A stretch of DNA of 64,000 bases, taken from contig NC_021280.1 of the NCBI RefSeq assembly GCF_000400935.1, forward strand, positions 868,001-932,000, written 5' to 3'. A program made the position numbers and the translations under genes. This DNA is from Spiroplasma chrysopicola DF-1 (GTDB lineage: Bacteria > Bacillota_I > Bacilli_A > Mycoplasmatales > Mycoplasmataceae). Below are positions 1 to 9,814 of the stretch, piece by piece (position 1 is the stretch's first letter; each line of letters begins with the position of its first letter). Below the pieces are notes generated by a model. The model was not told the DNA's origin, made no database searches, and saw only the letters and a program-made list of their open reading frames with translations.

Positions 1-560
1 ACAATATCTTTGAAAATATAATTTGCATTATTTCCAAATGTTAAATTATAGACTTCAACTAAAGATAAAATTAATGTCCCTGTTAAAACTGATCTCGAAA
101 TTAACTGTTTTGAAAACTTGAATTTTGTTTGCCCATATAAATAAATATAAAAATAGGCATACATTCCAACTAAATGACCAAAGTAAAATTGATAATATCA
201 AAAATTACTAAACACTAACGAATTTCAATCTTTTGGGATTAAAATAGTTAACGCTGGTCCAATGATTGCTAATGGAAAAAATGTATCCATTTGAATTTTG
301 GTTGGAAAAATCAAAATAATAATTGCTGATCATCCAACCATATTACATAATTCCAAATAAATATATGAATTAATGTCATGTGGATTATCTATTATCCGAT
401 TAATAATAAAATACAATTGGGTAATTAATAATCAAATAATACTTGTTACTCTAATTGATATATTAACATATTTGTTAGCATAAAATTTTGTAAACATAAA
501 TAAACTTGCCATGACAATAAATGAAATAATTACGGCAATAATATGGGCAAATGTAATCAA
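1..560 (-). CDS. TMEM164/YwaF-type integral membrane protein (3' end outside window)
   Basis: The frame is open from a TTG at 560 to the window edge, about 186 residues with TGA as Trp, so the C-terminus is missing. A GGAGA site lies about 8 bases before the TTG and there is no better ATG. The protein has several hydrophobic helices. The segments ELCNMVGW, a PLAIIGP stretch and QFYFGHLVGMYAY resemble the conserved core of the TMEM164 / TIGR02206 (YwaF) family, in which a short polar H/C motif and a later F-x-GH motif lie in the membrane. The family has no settled biochemical role. It is transcribed away from the rest of the window, so operon partners would lie beyond position 1. The family call rests on motif resemblance only. 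Confidence 0.6.
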
Positions 561-731
561 AATATTCTTCTCCTTTTCCTTTTAAAATATCCCCACATAC
601 ATTATAAAAAATTTAAAAATAAAATAAAGGAATTTATACAAAAAAATAAAACTTCAATTTAATTAATATTTAAAATTTTTTGAAATATTTACCAACAATA
701 ACCACTTATCTAATTATCTTAAATTCAAAAT

Positions 732-771
732 AAAAAACTAAGCTACCATACTTTCTGATAAACTTAGTTTT
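732..771 (-). terminator. Intrinsic terminator after the 785-1990 gene
   Basis: Arms AAAACTAAG and CTTAGTTTT flank a 20-base loop, and on the minus strand the stem runs into a T-rich stretch. It lies just after the stop of the gene ending at 785. Confidence 0.65.
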
Positions 772-784
772 AAATTTGTTCTTT

Positions 785-1990
785 TTATTTATTAATTGCT
801 TCCTTATTTTTTTTCGCTTCAACTTTTAAAATATTACTTTTAATTTCGCTAATTTCTGCGACATCAACTACTTCATTAAATAAATGATATAGCATATAGT
901 TCGCTTCTTTGGGTTTTTTAAAGTGTTGTTCAATAAATTTAGCCCCATCTTCTAAAGTATCCATTAATTCTAAAGCTTGTTTTGTTGTAATTGCTTTGGC
1001 TGCTAATGATTTTTTAATTAATGGGGGCAGTTGAGTAACAAAAGTATAATCTTCTAAAGTTTTTTCTTGTTGAGTATAATAGAAAATCCGGAAGGTTGCC
1101 ACTTTGCTCCCAATTGTTTTAATTGCATTGCGAACAGCTGTCACTTTTGTTGATAATAAGTTCTTAATAAAAACAGCAATAATAACAGTAATTGTTCCAA
1201 TTGGAATAATAATTTGGAGAATTAAATCTAAATTAACCCCAAATTTAGCAGAAAAAATTGATTTAATTAATGTGTAACCATTTTGGATTATTAAAACTGT
1301 TGCAAAAAATGCAAAGTTTGATGCTTTTCATCATTTATGTGGCACTAAAACTTCTGTTTTATTTTTAAGAATATATCAGAAAAAATATGATACTAATACC
1401 AAGACTGCCCCATAAGCTAAAGCAATAATTGTTGTTAAAAAGTTAAAGAAACTAAAAATAATTGTTAAGTTTGTAATAAATGTTAAATAGATTTTAGTAT
1501 TGAAAATTGGTAAATCATTTTGGTAATTTGTTGCTAACCCATAACGTCATTGAAAACTACGATAACGAAAGATTTTGATATTAATCACAATATAATAGCA
1601 TAAGCCAATAATTGCAATTACAGCTGTAATAAATAAATATGAATAAGCTAAATTAATACTTGTTTCTCGTTGTGTTCATGCTACTCCTCAATCAGAAATT
1701 TGCGTAGTACTTGCCGCAAAAAAAGTAAATGATAATAAGGAGAAATCAATTAATGGATATTTAATATTCATTAACATCTGATATACCGCTTGTGCATCTT
1801 GCCCGGTTGTTGTACCATTGGCAATATCAGCAAGTTTTTTGGTCACATCATATTTGTCATTAACACTTTGCCGTTCATTTAAAAATAGAATTAAAAATGT
1901 AATAATAACAGCTGTTAAAATTAATCAAAAGATCATCATTACAAAATACTGTGTACCAAGCAAACTACGCTGCTTTTTTTCTTTTGTCAT
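785..1990 (-). CDS. Multi-pass membrane protein, unknown function
   Basis: Code-4 translation gives 401 residues from an ATG at 1990. About six hydrophobic helices are spread over residues 15-280. A polar loop at about residues 38-75 follows the first helix, and the last 120 residues are a soluble, Lys/Glu-rich tail ending KKNKEAINK. Seven or more TGA codons are read as Trp. I do not recognise a catalytic motif. Long membrane proteins of this build, for example those called MSC_0882-like, are common in Spiroplasma, but I cannot assign it to that family by eye. It appears monocistronic, with its own terminator and a 145-base gap from the alkD-like gene upstream. Confidence 0.75.
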
Positions 1991-2110
1991 TAAATCCACC
2001 TATGTTCTTTCTATTTTAATACATTACAAAACCATTAAGTTCCCCTAGTGATTATGTTGATTAAATTATAATTTAAATTATTCTTAAAAACAAGAAATCC
2101 CCAGTTATGA

Positions 2111-2136
2111 AAAAAGATGAAATATTTCATCTTTTT
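2111..2136 (-). terminator. Terminator of the alkD-like gene
   Basis: A perfect 26-base palindrome with 13-base arms (AAAAAGATGAAAT and its complement). It overlaps the TAA stop at 2135-2137 and runs into a T tract on the minus strand. Confidence 0.75.
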
Positions 2137-2818
2137 AATGTTCATTAATAACAGCAATAATTTTGTTACTAATATTATTTGTAATAATAAAACTTTCAAC
2201 TTTTTCAGAGGCAACCCGTTTTGCATTACGAAGCGTTCAACCAATTGAACGAATTAAATAAAAGTTGGTTGTTGTTAATAACGGTTGAACTAAAGTAAAA
2301 ATTAAATCAATATCCATTTTTTCCTTAAAATTTAATTGTAATTGAATAGCAATCCGTTTAACTCAGTCATCTTGATCGCTAATTAATTTATTAATATAAG
2401 CACGAGCCACTGTTTGATCGTTATGATTAAACAGAATTTGACCAAAAATATCGTCAACATTATCAACTGTTTCCCATCAAATATCAATTCTAATTAAAGC
2501 TAATAATCAATCTAAGTCATTAAAAGTAAGGGTTTTTTGTCATCATAAATTTAAAAATTCAATTGCACTATACTTAAATTCTCGTTGTGGTTGGTGATAA
2601 AGAGCTGTAAATAAAGCCTTTTTATCAGTAAAATTAGGATATTTTTTATTTCATTCTGATAAATATGGTTTAACTAACGGTTTACGTTTGCTGGTTAATA
2701 TCCCATAAAATGGAAAGTTATTTAACAAAAACTTTTCTTGTTTAACTTTTGTTTCTTGATCACAGTTCTTTTCAAAAATAGTTTTTAATTCTTTAATTTC
2801 ACTATTAAAATCATTCAT
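2135..2818 (-). CDS. DNA alkylation repair protein, AlkD-like HEAT-repeat DNA glycosylase
   Basis: The protein has 227 residues, the usual size for AlkD, and is wholly alpha-helical in character. AlkD enzymes remove 3- and 7-alkylated purines from DNA without flipping the base. The key positions known from Bacillus AlkD can be located: a WWETVD motif near residue 110 carries the DNA-facing Trp and the catalytic Asp, a W-V-K-R segment follows, and a further Trp sits in SIGWTLR near the C-terminus. Five or more Trp residues are encoded by TGA, so a standard-code reading destroys the gene. A GGGAAAG site precedes the ATG. The upstream small frame (2840-3121) ends only about 20 bases away, so the two may share a transcript. 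Confidence 0.85.
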
Positions 2819-2839
2819 ATTATCTTTCCCGCTTAATCC

Positions 2840-3121
2840 TTAACTAACCAATTGATAATGCTCACTAACTTTTTGATAAATCATTGTTTGGCAATCGTCG
2901 CCTATAAAACCAACAAATATAAAAATTCCTAAAAAATGATATCCTATTCCTTTTTTCATATCATTGATTTTACCAAATGTGACAAAATGAATCTTATTTT
3001 GGCAATATTTTTCCCTTTGGTTTTTGCGTTTATTAACAGTTGAAGTTACTGTAAACTGATGCAAAAAATTACTATCTGAAGAAAGATAGTTAGCATAACC
3101 ATCCCTAATATTTTGTTTTTT
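2840..3121 (-). pseudogene. Small open frame, possible remnant of a helicase/restriction-type C-terminal domain
   Basis: The frame is open for 94 codons between TAA stops. The only likely start is a TTG at 3064 with no convincing ribosome site. The peptide contains DSNFLHQF, KIHFVTFGK and GYHFLGIFIFVGF. By eye this order resembles the DUF3427-type tail of some DEAD-box helicases of restriction-like systems, where a WQSQN-like segment is followed by an LFVRE-like strand and a YLG strand. The match is weak and no helicase motifs lie upstream, so if real this is the last fragment of a lost gene. Codon use (AGG, GGC, TGC) is also less AT-biased than in its neighbours. It could be non-coding. Confidence 0.3.
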
Positions 3122-3161
3122 TTATCATCCAAACTAAAGTTTAGAAATCAGAGATATTGAT

Positions 3162-3314
3162 TTAGATGATTTTATAAACAGCTTGTAACAATGACTGGTA
3201 ATTTTCATCAATAAATAATGTCGTTAGAACATTTCTAATTAATTTAAAAACAAATTGACCTTTTGTTGTGATTTTTTTCTTTGCTAAAATTGTTTGTAGA
3301 ACGTTTACATCCAT
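3162..3314 (-). CDS. Possible 50-residue protein, unknown
   Basis: An ATG at 3314 follows a GAGGAT site by 6-7 bases, and the frame runs 50 residues to TAA with no TGA. The peptide is basic at first (AKKKITTKG) and amphipathic later (LLQAVYKII). It resembles nothing I know. It lies 80 bases upstream of the 3' end of the ABC permease gene and in the same direction, in a stretch that also holds the remnant at 2840-3121. It may be a fragment rather than a working gene. Confidence 0.3.
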   Translation of the reverse strand: MDVNVLQTILAKKKITTKGQFVFKLIRNVLTTLFIDENYQSLLQAVYKII

Positions 3315-3392
3315 TTTGTTATCCTCTTTTTCATAGTTTATCACAGAGTATTTCTTCTTATCACGATAATCGGTTAATTTTAAATAAAAGTT

Positions 3393-4256
3393 TTAGCGGC
3401 GCACATTTCAACGGAAGGAAAATTTAGCTAAAAAAGTAAAAAACAAAAGAAACAAAATAATTCCTACGACTGGTTGCCATGTCGCAGTAAAATAATGATA
3501 TAAGTCAGTTGAATATCCAGCCCCTGTATTGAATTGGGCTTCCCAACTAACACCAGTAATTGCATAAAAAATTAAAAAGATTGGATATTTATGCGGAATA
3601 AAATAAGTTATCACCCGTACTCCTAGCGTATCACTAATTAAAGGGGGATAGACTAAAACTCCTGATAGTAAAATTGTTAAAATATAAATAATAATAGCAA
3701 CTGAATTTGTAATTCCTTCGTTACTAAAAATTCCCCCGATCAAAAAAGCCATTGTAATCGATAATAGAATCGCGGCAATTATTCCTAATAAAAGATAGCC
3801 TCAGTTGGTAGTTTTTAAAGCTTCAATAAAATTATGACCACCAATAATAATCGCAATTATCATTTCAAAAAAGACAGCAATCAAACCTAGCGATAGATAA
3901 TAAACTAATAACAGAAAAAGGAAAGTTCCCTTTTTAATTCCTGTCGCATCAATTCGTTTTAAAAAAACTGATTTTTTTCAGTCAACTAAGGTTGTTGATA
4001 GAGAAACAATAATACTTAACGTTGGTAAAAGCATATAAATAAAAAGCGTTAATGTCCGAATAGCAACACCATTAGTATTATTTGGATATATATTAAAAAC
4101 ATAGTAAAAAATAATTAAAAAAATCGTTGGGATAACAAAAATGAAAATTGGACCCCGTTTTTCCCGAAAAAAGGATTTATTAATTAATAGCATTAATTCT
4201 TGAAAAATTGAAAAATTAGCCCGAAAATTGTTTTTTTTATTTGTTTTTGCTAACAT
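3393..4256 (-). CDS. ABC transporter permease
   Basis: The protein has 287 residues with about six transmembrane helices. An N-terminal basic stretch (KTNKKNNFR) precedes the first helix, and the order of helices and loops fits ABC-2 type permeases that work with a separate ATPase. It starts at an ATG that overlaps the stop of the ATPase gene (TAATG), so the two are translationally coupled and should form one transporter. The substrate cannot be read from the sequence; ABC-2 pairs commonly export drugs, lipids or peptides. Two TGA codons in the body and one near the C-terminus (RWNVRR) are Trp. Confidence 0.8.
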
Positions 4257-4960
4257 TATTTAATTTCTCCTTTAAAATATAAATTCATTAAACTTCGAAT
4301 TGAGCCAAATTTCTTTATTGCTTCTATCATTGAGCAGTCTAACAAAATTGATTTGTTCCCAAACAATAGAATTCGGTTACATAGGATTTCAACTTCTTCT
4401 GGATGGTGGGAAACTATTAACAAAGTTTTATTATTATTAATAATATAATCATTAAAAAAGTTTAAAATTTTATACTGTAATTCAATATCAAGACCCGTTG
4501 TTAATTCATCTAAAATAACAATTTCTGGATCATTGATAACAGCTAACATAGCATTAAAACGTTGCTTTTGCCCTCCAGATAGTTTTTGCAAATTAATATT
4601 TTTGATTTTATCTAATTCAAAAACTTCCTCAAGCATCTTTTCATAAACTGGGGAAAAATTTTCATAAACCTTGCGATAAAACTTAATCATATCTTTAATT
4701 CGAATTCCAATTGGTCAGTTTCCTTCTTGATATTGAATCCCAATATCTTTTTTAACATTACCCGACAAATTAATTTTAATTTCTCCAGCTGTTGGCTTTG
4801 AAAAACTTGAAATCATTTCAACAAATGTTGTTTTTCCACTACCATTAGCCCCTAAAATCGCAACGCGATCACCTGCAAACACTTCGACATTAATATCTTT
4901 TAAAACCTCATTTTTTTGATAGCTTTTAAAAAGATTTTTGATTTCAATAATTGTTGACAT
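4256..4960 (-). CDS. ABC transporter ATP-binding protein
   Basis: The protein has 234 residues, a normal size for a stand-alone ATPase. Walker A is GANGSGKTT near residue 37, the ABC signature is LSGGQKQR, Walker B is IVILDELTTGLD, and the H-loop His is in VSHHPEE. It starts at the ATG at 4960, which sits 8 bases after AAAGGAG; an upstream in-frame start at 4993 has no such site. It drives the permease encoded immediately downstream, with which it overlaps by one base. Like many DrrA/CcmA-type ATPases it carries a short C-terminal tail after the H-loop. The substrate is unknown. Confidence 0.9.
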
Positions 4961-5037
4961 AGTTTTGCTCTCCTTTGCTAAAGTTTCAATCATTATACTA
5001 CAAAAACAATTAATTAAATTTAAAATTTTTAAAAGAA

Positions 5038-5063
5038 AAGCTAGCTTTAACTAAAGCTAGCTT
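5038..5063 (-). terminator. Terminator containing the stop codon of the ABC exporter gene
   Basis: Eleven-base arms AAGCTAGCTTT / AAAGCTAGCTT enclose the TAA stop of the exporter gene in the loop and stem, followed by a T-rich run on the minus strand. The last residues (EASFS) are therefore encoded by the stem. Confidence 0.75.
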
Positions 5064-6939
5064 CATACATATCACGGAAATAACCTTCTTCTTTGCGAAG
5101 TTTTTCAAATGTCCCAGTTTGGCAAATCCCTTTCCCAGGAGCTAAAACAAGAATTTGATCAACATTTTTAACTGTTGTTAAACGATGGGCAATAACAATT
5201 GTTGTTCGTCCTTTCATTAAAGCGTCTAATTCTTTCTGAATATCTTTTTCAACAAGATTGTCTAAAGCACTAGTTGCTTCATCTAAAATTAGAACTTCCG
5301 GGTTTCGTAAGAACATCCGGGCAATAACTAAGCGTTGTTTTTGACCCCCTGATAAAATATGGCCACGCTCACCAACAACAGTTTCAAACTGTTCTGGTAA
5401 ACTCATAACAAAATCATATAGTTTTGCTTTTTTCGCTGCCGCATAAATTGCTTCTTGACTAATATTTTCTAAACCATACGCAATATTTTCAGCAATTGTG
5501 GCAAATAAGATTTGTGGCTCTTGTTCAACATAACCAACATGATTTAAAAATGATTTTAAATTAACATTTTTTAAATTAGTATCATTATTAATTAATAGCG
5601 CCCCAGCAATTGGGTCATAAAAGCGTAATAATAATCTTGAAATTGTTGATTTACCACTCCCAGTTTGGCCAACTAAAGCGTAACTATGTCCTTGTTTAAA
5701 AGTAAAATTAAAGTTATCAAGAACTTTTTCCCCATCTGGAGAATATTTAAAATCAACATTTTGGAAAATAATATCGCCCGTAATTTTTTCAACAATAATT
5801 TCTCCTTCATTGGCTAAAATCCGTTCTGGTTCAGTTAAGATTTCATTTAAACGCGAAGCAGAAACAGATGCAGAAATAATATTATTCATCAAACCAATTA
5901 AATTAACTAACGGGTTAATCATTTGGTTAACAGACATTAAAACTGAAACCATTACAATCGGATTTAAGGCATTTTTATTAACAAAAACAACTCCCACAAT
6001 AATTACAACCCCATTAACTGAGAATAACATTGCTAAAATTAATCCTCAAATAACTCCCTGACGAATTTCTCAATGGCGAATTAGTTTGAAATAATCTTCA
6101 TTAATATTTTCAAAACGTTCTGTTTCATGTCGTAATGTCCCTGAAGCTTTAATTAGACGAATATTGTGAATGCGATCCTGAATATCACCATTAACTGATG
6201 ATAGAACACGACGAACACGATATTGTAATTTTCGTAAATAGTTATATAAAAAGATAATCGCAATTGTAATTAACAATGTTAATCCTAAAACAATCGCGGC
6301 AACAATATAAACAGTATCTTTCATATTTACTTGTACCCCATTTACCATTACACTATTATCCAATAAAAACATTACAATTGATGCGCCAAAGAATGAAAAA
6401 ATACTATAAGTTACTTGTAACGGAATTTGTTCAGCTTGATCTCCTAAGATTTGGGTATCGGAAATTAGTTTTGTTAAAATATCTCCGGTTTTCTTATTAT
6501 GATAAAAATGTAAGTCTAAGCGTAGGAGTTTAGCTAATAATCTTACCCGAATTTTCGTTTCAATCCGACGAGCTAAAACTCCACTAATTGTATAGCGGGA
6601 AATCCAAAACATGGCATATAAAACATATGTTATTAATAACCCAATTCCGGCATAAATGACTGTCATTCATTCTAATCCAATTTTTCCGGCCGCAACATTA
6701 ATATTAATTGTATTTAATAATTGGTTTACAAGAATTGGCATTGCCACTAGAATTCCAGAAGTAATTACCGAAAAAAGTAAAAATATTGTACAAAGAGGTC
6801 AATATGTTGCATAATATGGTAATACTAATTTTCAAAAACCTTTTTTATTAATTTTTGTTTTACTATTATTAATATCTTCATTTTTAATTTTCAGTTTTTC
6901 AATTATATAATCTTCGTGATTATTTCCTATTTTATCCAT
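5047..6939 (-). CDS. ABC exporter half-transporter (MsbA/MdlB type, TMD-NBD fusion)
   Basis: The protein has 630 residues. A 45-residue polar N-terminus precedes six transmembrane helices (about residues 48-350), followed by a nucleotide-binding domain. Visible motifs are Walker A GQTGSGKST, the Q-loop EQEPQ, the signature LSGGQKQR after GERGHI, Walker B VLILDEATSALD and the H-loop IAHRL. All are intact, so it should be an active ATPase. Half-transporters of this class work as dimers, exporting lipids, drugs or peptides. Only one half-transporter gene is present here, which suggests a homodimer or a partner elsewhere. The ATG at 6939 follows AGAGG. A TGA-coded Trp breaks the frame near 6668 and again near 6032. 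Confidence 0.88.
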
Positions 6940-7079
6940 AGTAACCTCTTTCTAAAATTGTTTTATTTAAATTAAATCTTAAATAAATCATAACATAGCA
7001 ACCCTTAAATTCAGGTTTGTCTTTGTAAAGTCCTAATTTTATTCTTAGTTTGTTAATGATCAAAATAATTATAGCACCA

Positions 7080-7577
7080 TTATTTTTTTCAACTTTTTAA
7101 AAAGCAAGTCAAGGCTAAAATTGCCGCAATTGCACTAAAAGTATCTAAAAAAATTGAAGTAAAAGTTGCTCATCATGAAACGAACTCATTAATTGTATAT
7201 GGTAATAATGTTACCAAACTTATTAAACCAAAAATTAATCCTAATATTCCGACAATAAAACTCCAAAAATCAAACCAGTAAGATAATTTTTCAAAACGTT
7301 TGTCAATTCAACGCTTTTCTTTTTTATTTGGTTGACGTAAACGATACATTTTTTTTCCGTAAATAAAGGCAATCATTGCGCTAATAACACTTAGAGTATC
7401 AAAAATAATTGTTAGAATTGTAAAAATAAAAGATTGATAATCTCTAACTTCATTACTACTATTTCAAAAAGGTTCTAATGATAATAAACTTAAAAGACCA
7501 AAAGTTATTCCAATAAAACCAAAATTAAAACTAAAAATATCTGAGTTAATAATAATTTTTTTAATTTTTATCTGCAT
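7080..7577 (-). CDS. Small membrane protein made of two tandem homologous halves
   Basis: The protein has 165 residues from an ATG at 7577. It reads as two copies of one unit. Each begins with Asp-Phe/Ile-Trp/Phe-Ser-Phe, continues with a Gly-rich helix (FIGITFGLLSLLSL in the first, VGILGLIFGLISLVTLL in the second), a polar loop, and a second helix containing F-DT-S-I-A (IIFDTLSVISAMIAF and IFLDTFSAIAAILAL). A basic linker (KKMYRLRQPNKKEKRW) joins the halves. So it has four helices in total, with both ends probably cytosolic. I do not recognise the family. Six TGA codons encode Trp. Confidence 0.7.
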
Positions 7578-7690
7578 TAATGCCTCCGTAATACTTTTGC
7601 TAAATTATTAATATTTTATTAATTATATCATTTTTATTTTTTTACCACCGTTCTTTTTATTTTTTTTAAAAAAACAGTAAAAAGATTTTT

Positions 7691-8521
7691 TTAACCAACA
7701 AAATGATATGGGTCAGGTCCTAATCGTAAAATTGGCTCAAGGTCATTAATTGCCTCAATTTCTTTGGCTAGTAATTCAAATTGCGCAAGTTTTTGAACAT
7801 TTGATTCAATACGAGTTAATGTTTCTGATTTTGGAATTACAATAATACCACGTTGTATAGCTCATTTTAGAGCAATCGCTGGCGCATCAACATTATACTT
7901 CGCTGCTAAAGTTTGTAAATATGGTAAATCACCAACTTTCCCTTTCATAATTGTTTGTCAACTTTCTAAAACAATATTATGTTTTTGACAAAACTCTTGT
8001 AATTCTAACAATGGTAGTTGGGGATGCAATTCAACCTGGTTAACAACTGGGACAATTGTTGTTTGTTCCAATAAATTTTTTAATTGATCAATCATAAAAT
8101 TTGAAACACCAATAGCTCGGATTTTACCTGTTTGATAAATTTCTTCTAATGTTTGATAAATCATTATCCCATCTGGTAATGGTCAATGAACTAACACTAA
8201 ATCTAAATAATCTGTTCCTAATTCCTTTAAGATCCGATCCATATCAGCTTTGACTATTTCTGGGGTTTTATTTGTAATTCAAATTTTAGTAGTAATAAAT
8301 AAGTTTTCGCGTGGTTGGTTAGAATTTAAAATTGCTTCACGAACCAATGCATGATTATGATAAATATCAGCAGTATCTATTAATTGATAACCATAATTAA
8401 TGGCATGTGTAATCGCTGCTAAACCTTTTGCTTGATCTGTTACTAAGTATGTTCCATAACCAATTATTGGCATTGCAACACCATTATTTAAAGTAATTTT
8501 TTTTGTTAAAATTTCTGGCAT
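7691..8521 (-). CDS. Aldo/keto reductase (2,5-diketogluconate reductase / YvgN-like)
   Basis: The protein has 276 residues, the standard length for AKR family 5-type enzymes, which reduce aldehydes and ketones with NADPH in the cytosol. The catalytic tetrad is visible: Asp and Tyr in DTADIYHN, Lys in FITTKI, His in LVHWP. The NADPH-binding IPKSET motif and the family's typical C-terminal R-L-G-P-D-P ending are also present. The ATG at 8521 lies 6 bases after GGAGAG. The likely role is detoxification of reactive carbonyls such as methylglyoxal, inferred from the family. A second, broken aldo/keto reductase lies at 49226-50032. Confidence 0.9.
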
Positions 8522-8572
8522 AACATTCTCTCCTTCATTGTTTATAATCATATCTAAATCTTTAGAATCTTT

Positions 8573-8938
8573 TTATCGCTTAAGTTCAGTTTTAATTGCT
8601 GCCTCAACTTTTAAACTAATTTCTCCTAATGGCAAAATTAACGTTTGATTAATAATTTGAATTTTTTTAAGTTTAAATTTTTTTTGTAGTAACGCTAAAT
8701 CAATTTCCTCAATTTCCTTAACTGTCACTTTTAATCGCGTCATTGTTGCTCGAACATCAATAATATTTTCAGCTGCTCCTAGAATCGTAATTAAATCACT
8801 AACTGAAAAATTAATTGTTTTATTTCCTAATAGTTCTTTGCGATAATTAAAGATTTTTTTTCAAAAAACCATCATGAAAATAAATAATAACATAATAATC
8901 ATTCCAACAACAATTAAAATAATTTTTCATACTGACAT
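8573..8938 (-). CDS. Membrane-anchored PTS EIIB-like protein lacking the active-site cysteine
   Basis: The protein has 121 residues. One N-terminal helix (about residues 4-26) is followed by a soluble domain. In glucose-family PTS EIIB domains the phosphorylated cysteine sits in N-I-x-x-x-D-A-C-x-T-R-L-R-V. Here the matching stretch is NIIDVRATMTRLKV, so the cysteine position (residue 65) is Thr. The rest of the fold signature, including the TRL motif and the following V-D and L-x-L-P-L-G strands, is kept. It therefore cannot carry phosphate in the usual way. Its ATG overlaps the stop of the NAD kinase gene (TAATG), which implies coupled translation. A sensory or regulatory role is possible but is inference. 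Confidence 0.6.
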
Positions 8939-9750
8939 TAACGTTCACCTCGCTTATTGAAATTATTGCAATAAGCAAATAAAGTTTGCAATTTAGCAGT
9001 TGTTGTTTGATTTTGACGGTGATTGTAAATTAAATTCAAAGTTTTTTCACTAAATTTAAGTTTAACTAAATTATTGCTAACTTTATATTCATAAGTATCA
9101 ATTATGATTTGTTTATGAATTAATTCTCCTTCTAGAATTACGCTTTGGCTATCATCAAGAATTAAAGGCGCCGTTATTGTCGAAAAAGTTGAGTTAGCAA
9201 CTGGGGCAATTTCTTTCATTTCTCATAATTTATACTTATTTGATAAAATAATCGCTCCCCCAATTGCTCGCATATAACCTGTTGAACCTGTTGAAGTTGC
9301 AAATACTAAACCACTGCCACGAAAATATTCTAATAACTCATCGTTGATATAAATATCAGTACGAATTGTTTTAACATGATCAACAATTTTAACTTCATTA
9401 AGGGCATAACGAATTTGGTTATTATTAAATTTAACTTCTAATAGTGGTAATTGCTGAATATGGGCAGTATCATTTATAATGTCATCAATTGCTTGGGTAA
9501 CAGTTTTTTCATCATAATTGGCATAAAAACCAAGCGAACCTGATTTAACAACAATTAAGCAAACTTCATCTAAAATATCTTGAAATTCGTTAACTGCTCG
9601 TAACAAGGTTCCGTCTCCCCCAATCACAAAAACATATTCAGGCGTAATAATATCTTCTTGCATTTGGCGGTCTGTCAAAATTATTTTTAATTTTTGGGCT
9701 AAAGCTAATGATTCGGGATAATCATTGGCAATAATTACATACTTAAACAT
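8938..9750 (-). CDS. nadK: NAD kinase
   Basis: The protein has 270 residues. The enzyme phosphorylates NAD to NADP using ATP or polyphosphate and is essential for NADPH supply. The hallmark GGDGT motif is at residues 44-48. The conserved NE dipeptide is in ALNEVKI, and the substrate loop reads STGSTGYMRA. The ATG at 9750 lies after GAAGGGG. One TGA-coded Trp interrupts a standard-code reading at 9220. It is followed, with a TAATG overlap, by the Cys-less EIIB-like gene. The aldo/keto reductase that would consume NADPH is about 50 bases further on in the same direction. Confidence 0.92.
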
Positions 9751-9792
9751 TTTTTCATCCCCTTCTGGCTATTAAAATTATAACTGATTTGC

Positions 9793-9814
9793 AAGAAAAA
9801 AGGTTGCTTTTCTT
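9793..9814 (-). terminator. Terminator of the CaCA exchanger gene
   Basis: On the minus strand AAGAAAAG, a short loop and a T-rich complement follow and partly overlap the stop of the exchanger gene. It is a short, AT-rich hairpin. Confidence 0.5.

Noticed and set aside
2035-2244. 69-codon frame overlapping the alkD-like gene end
   Set aside because: It lies in another phase of the alkD-like gene and crosses its terminator.
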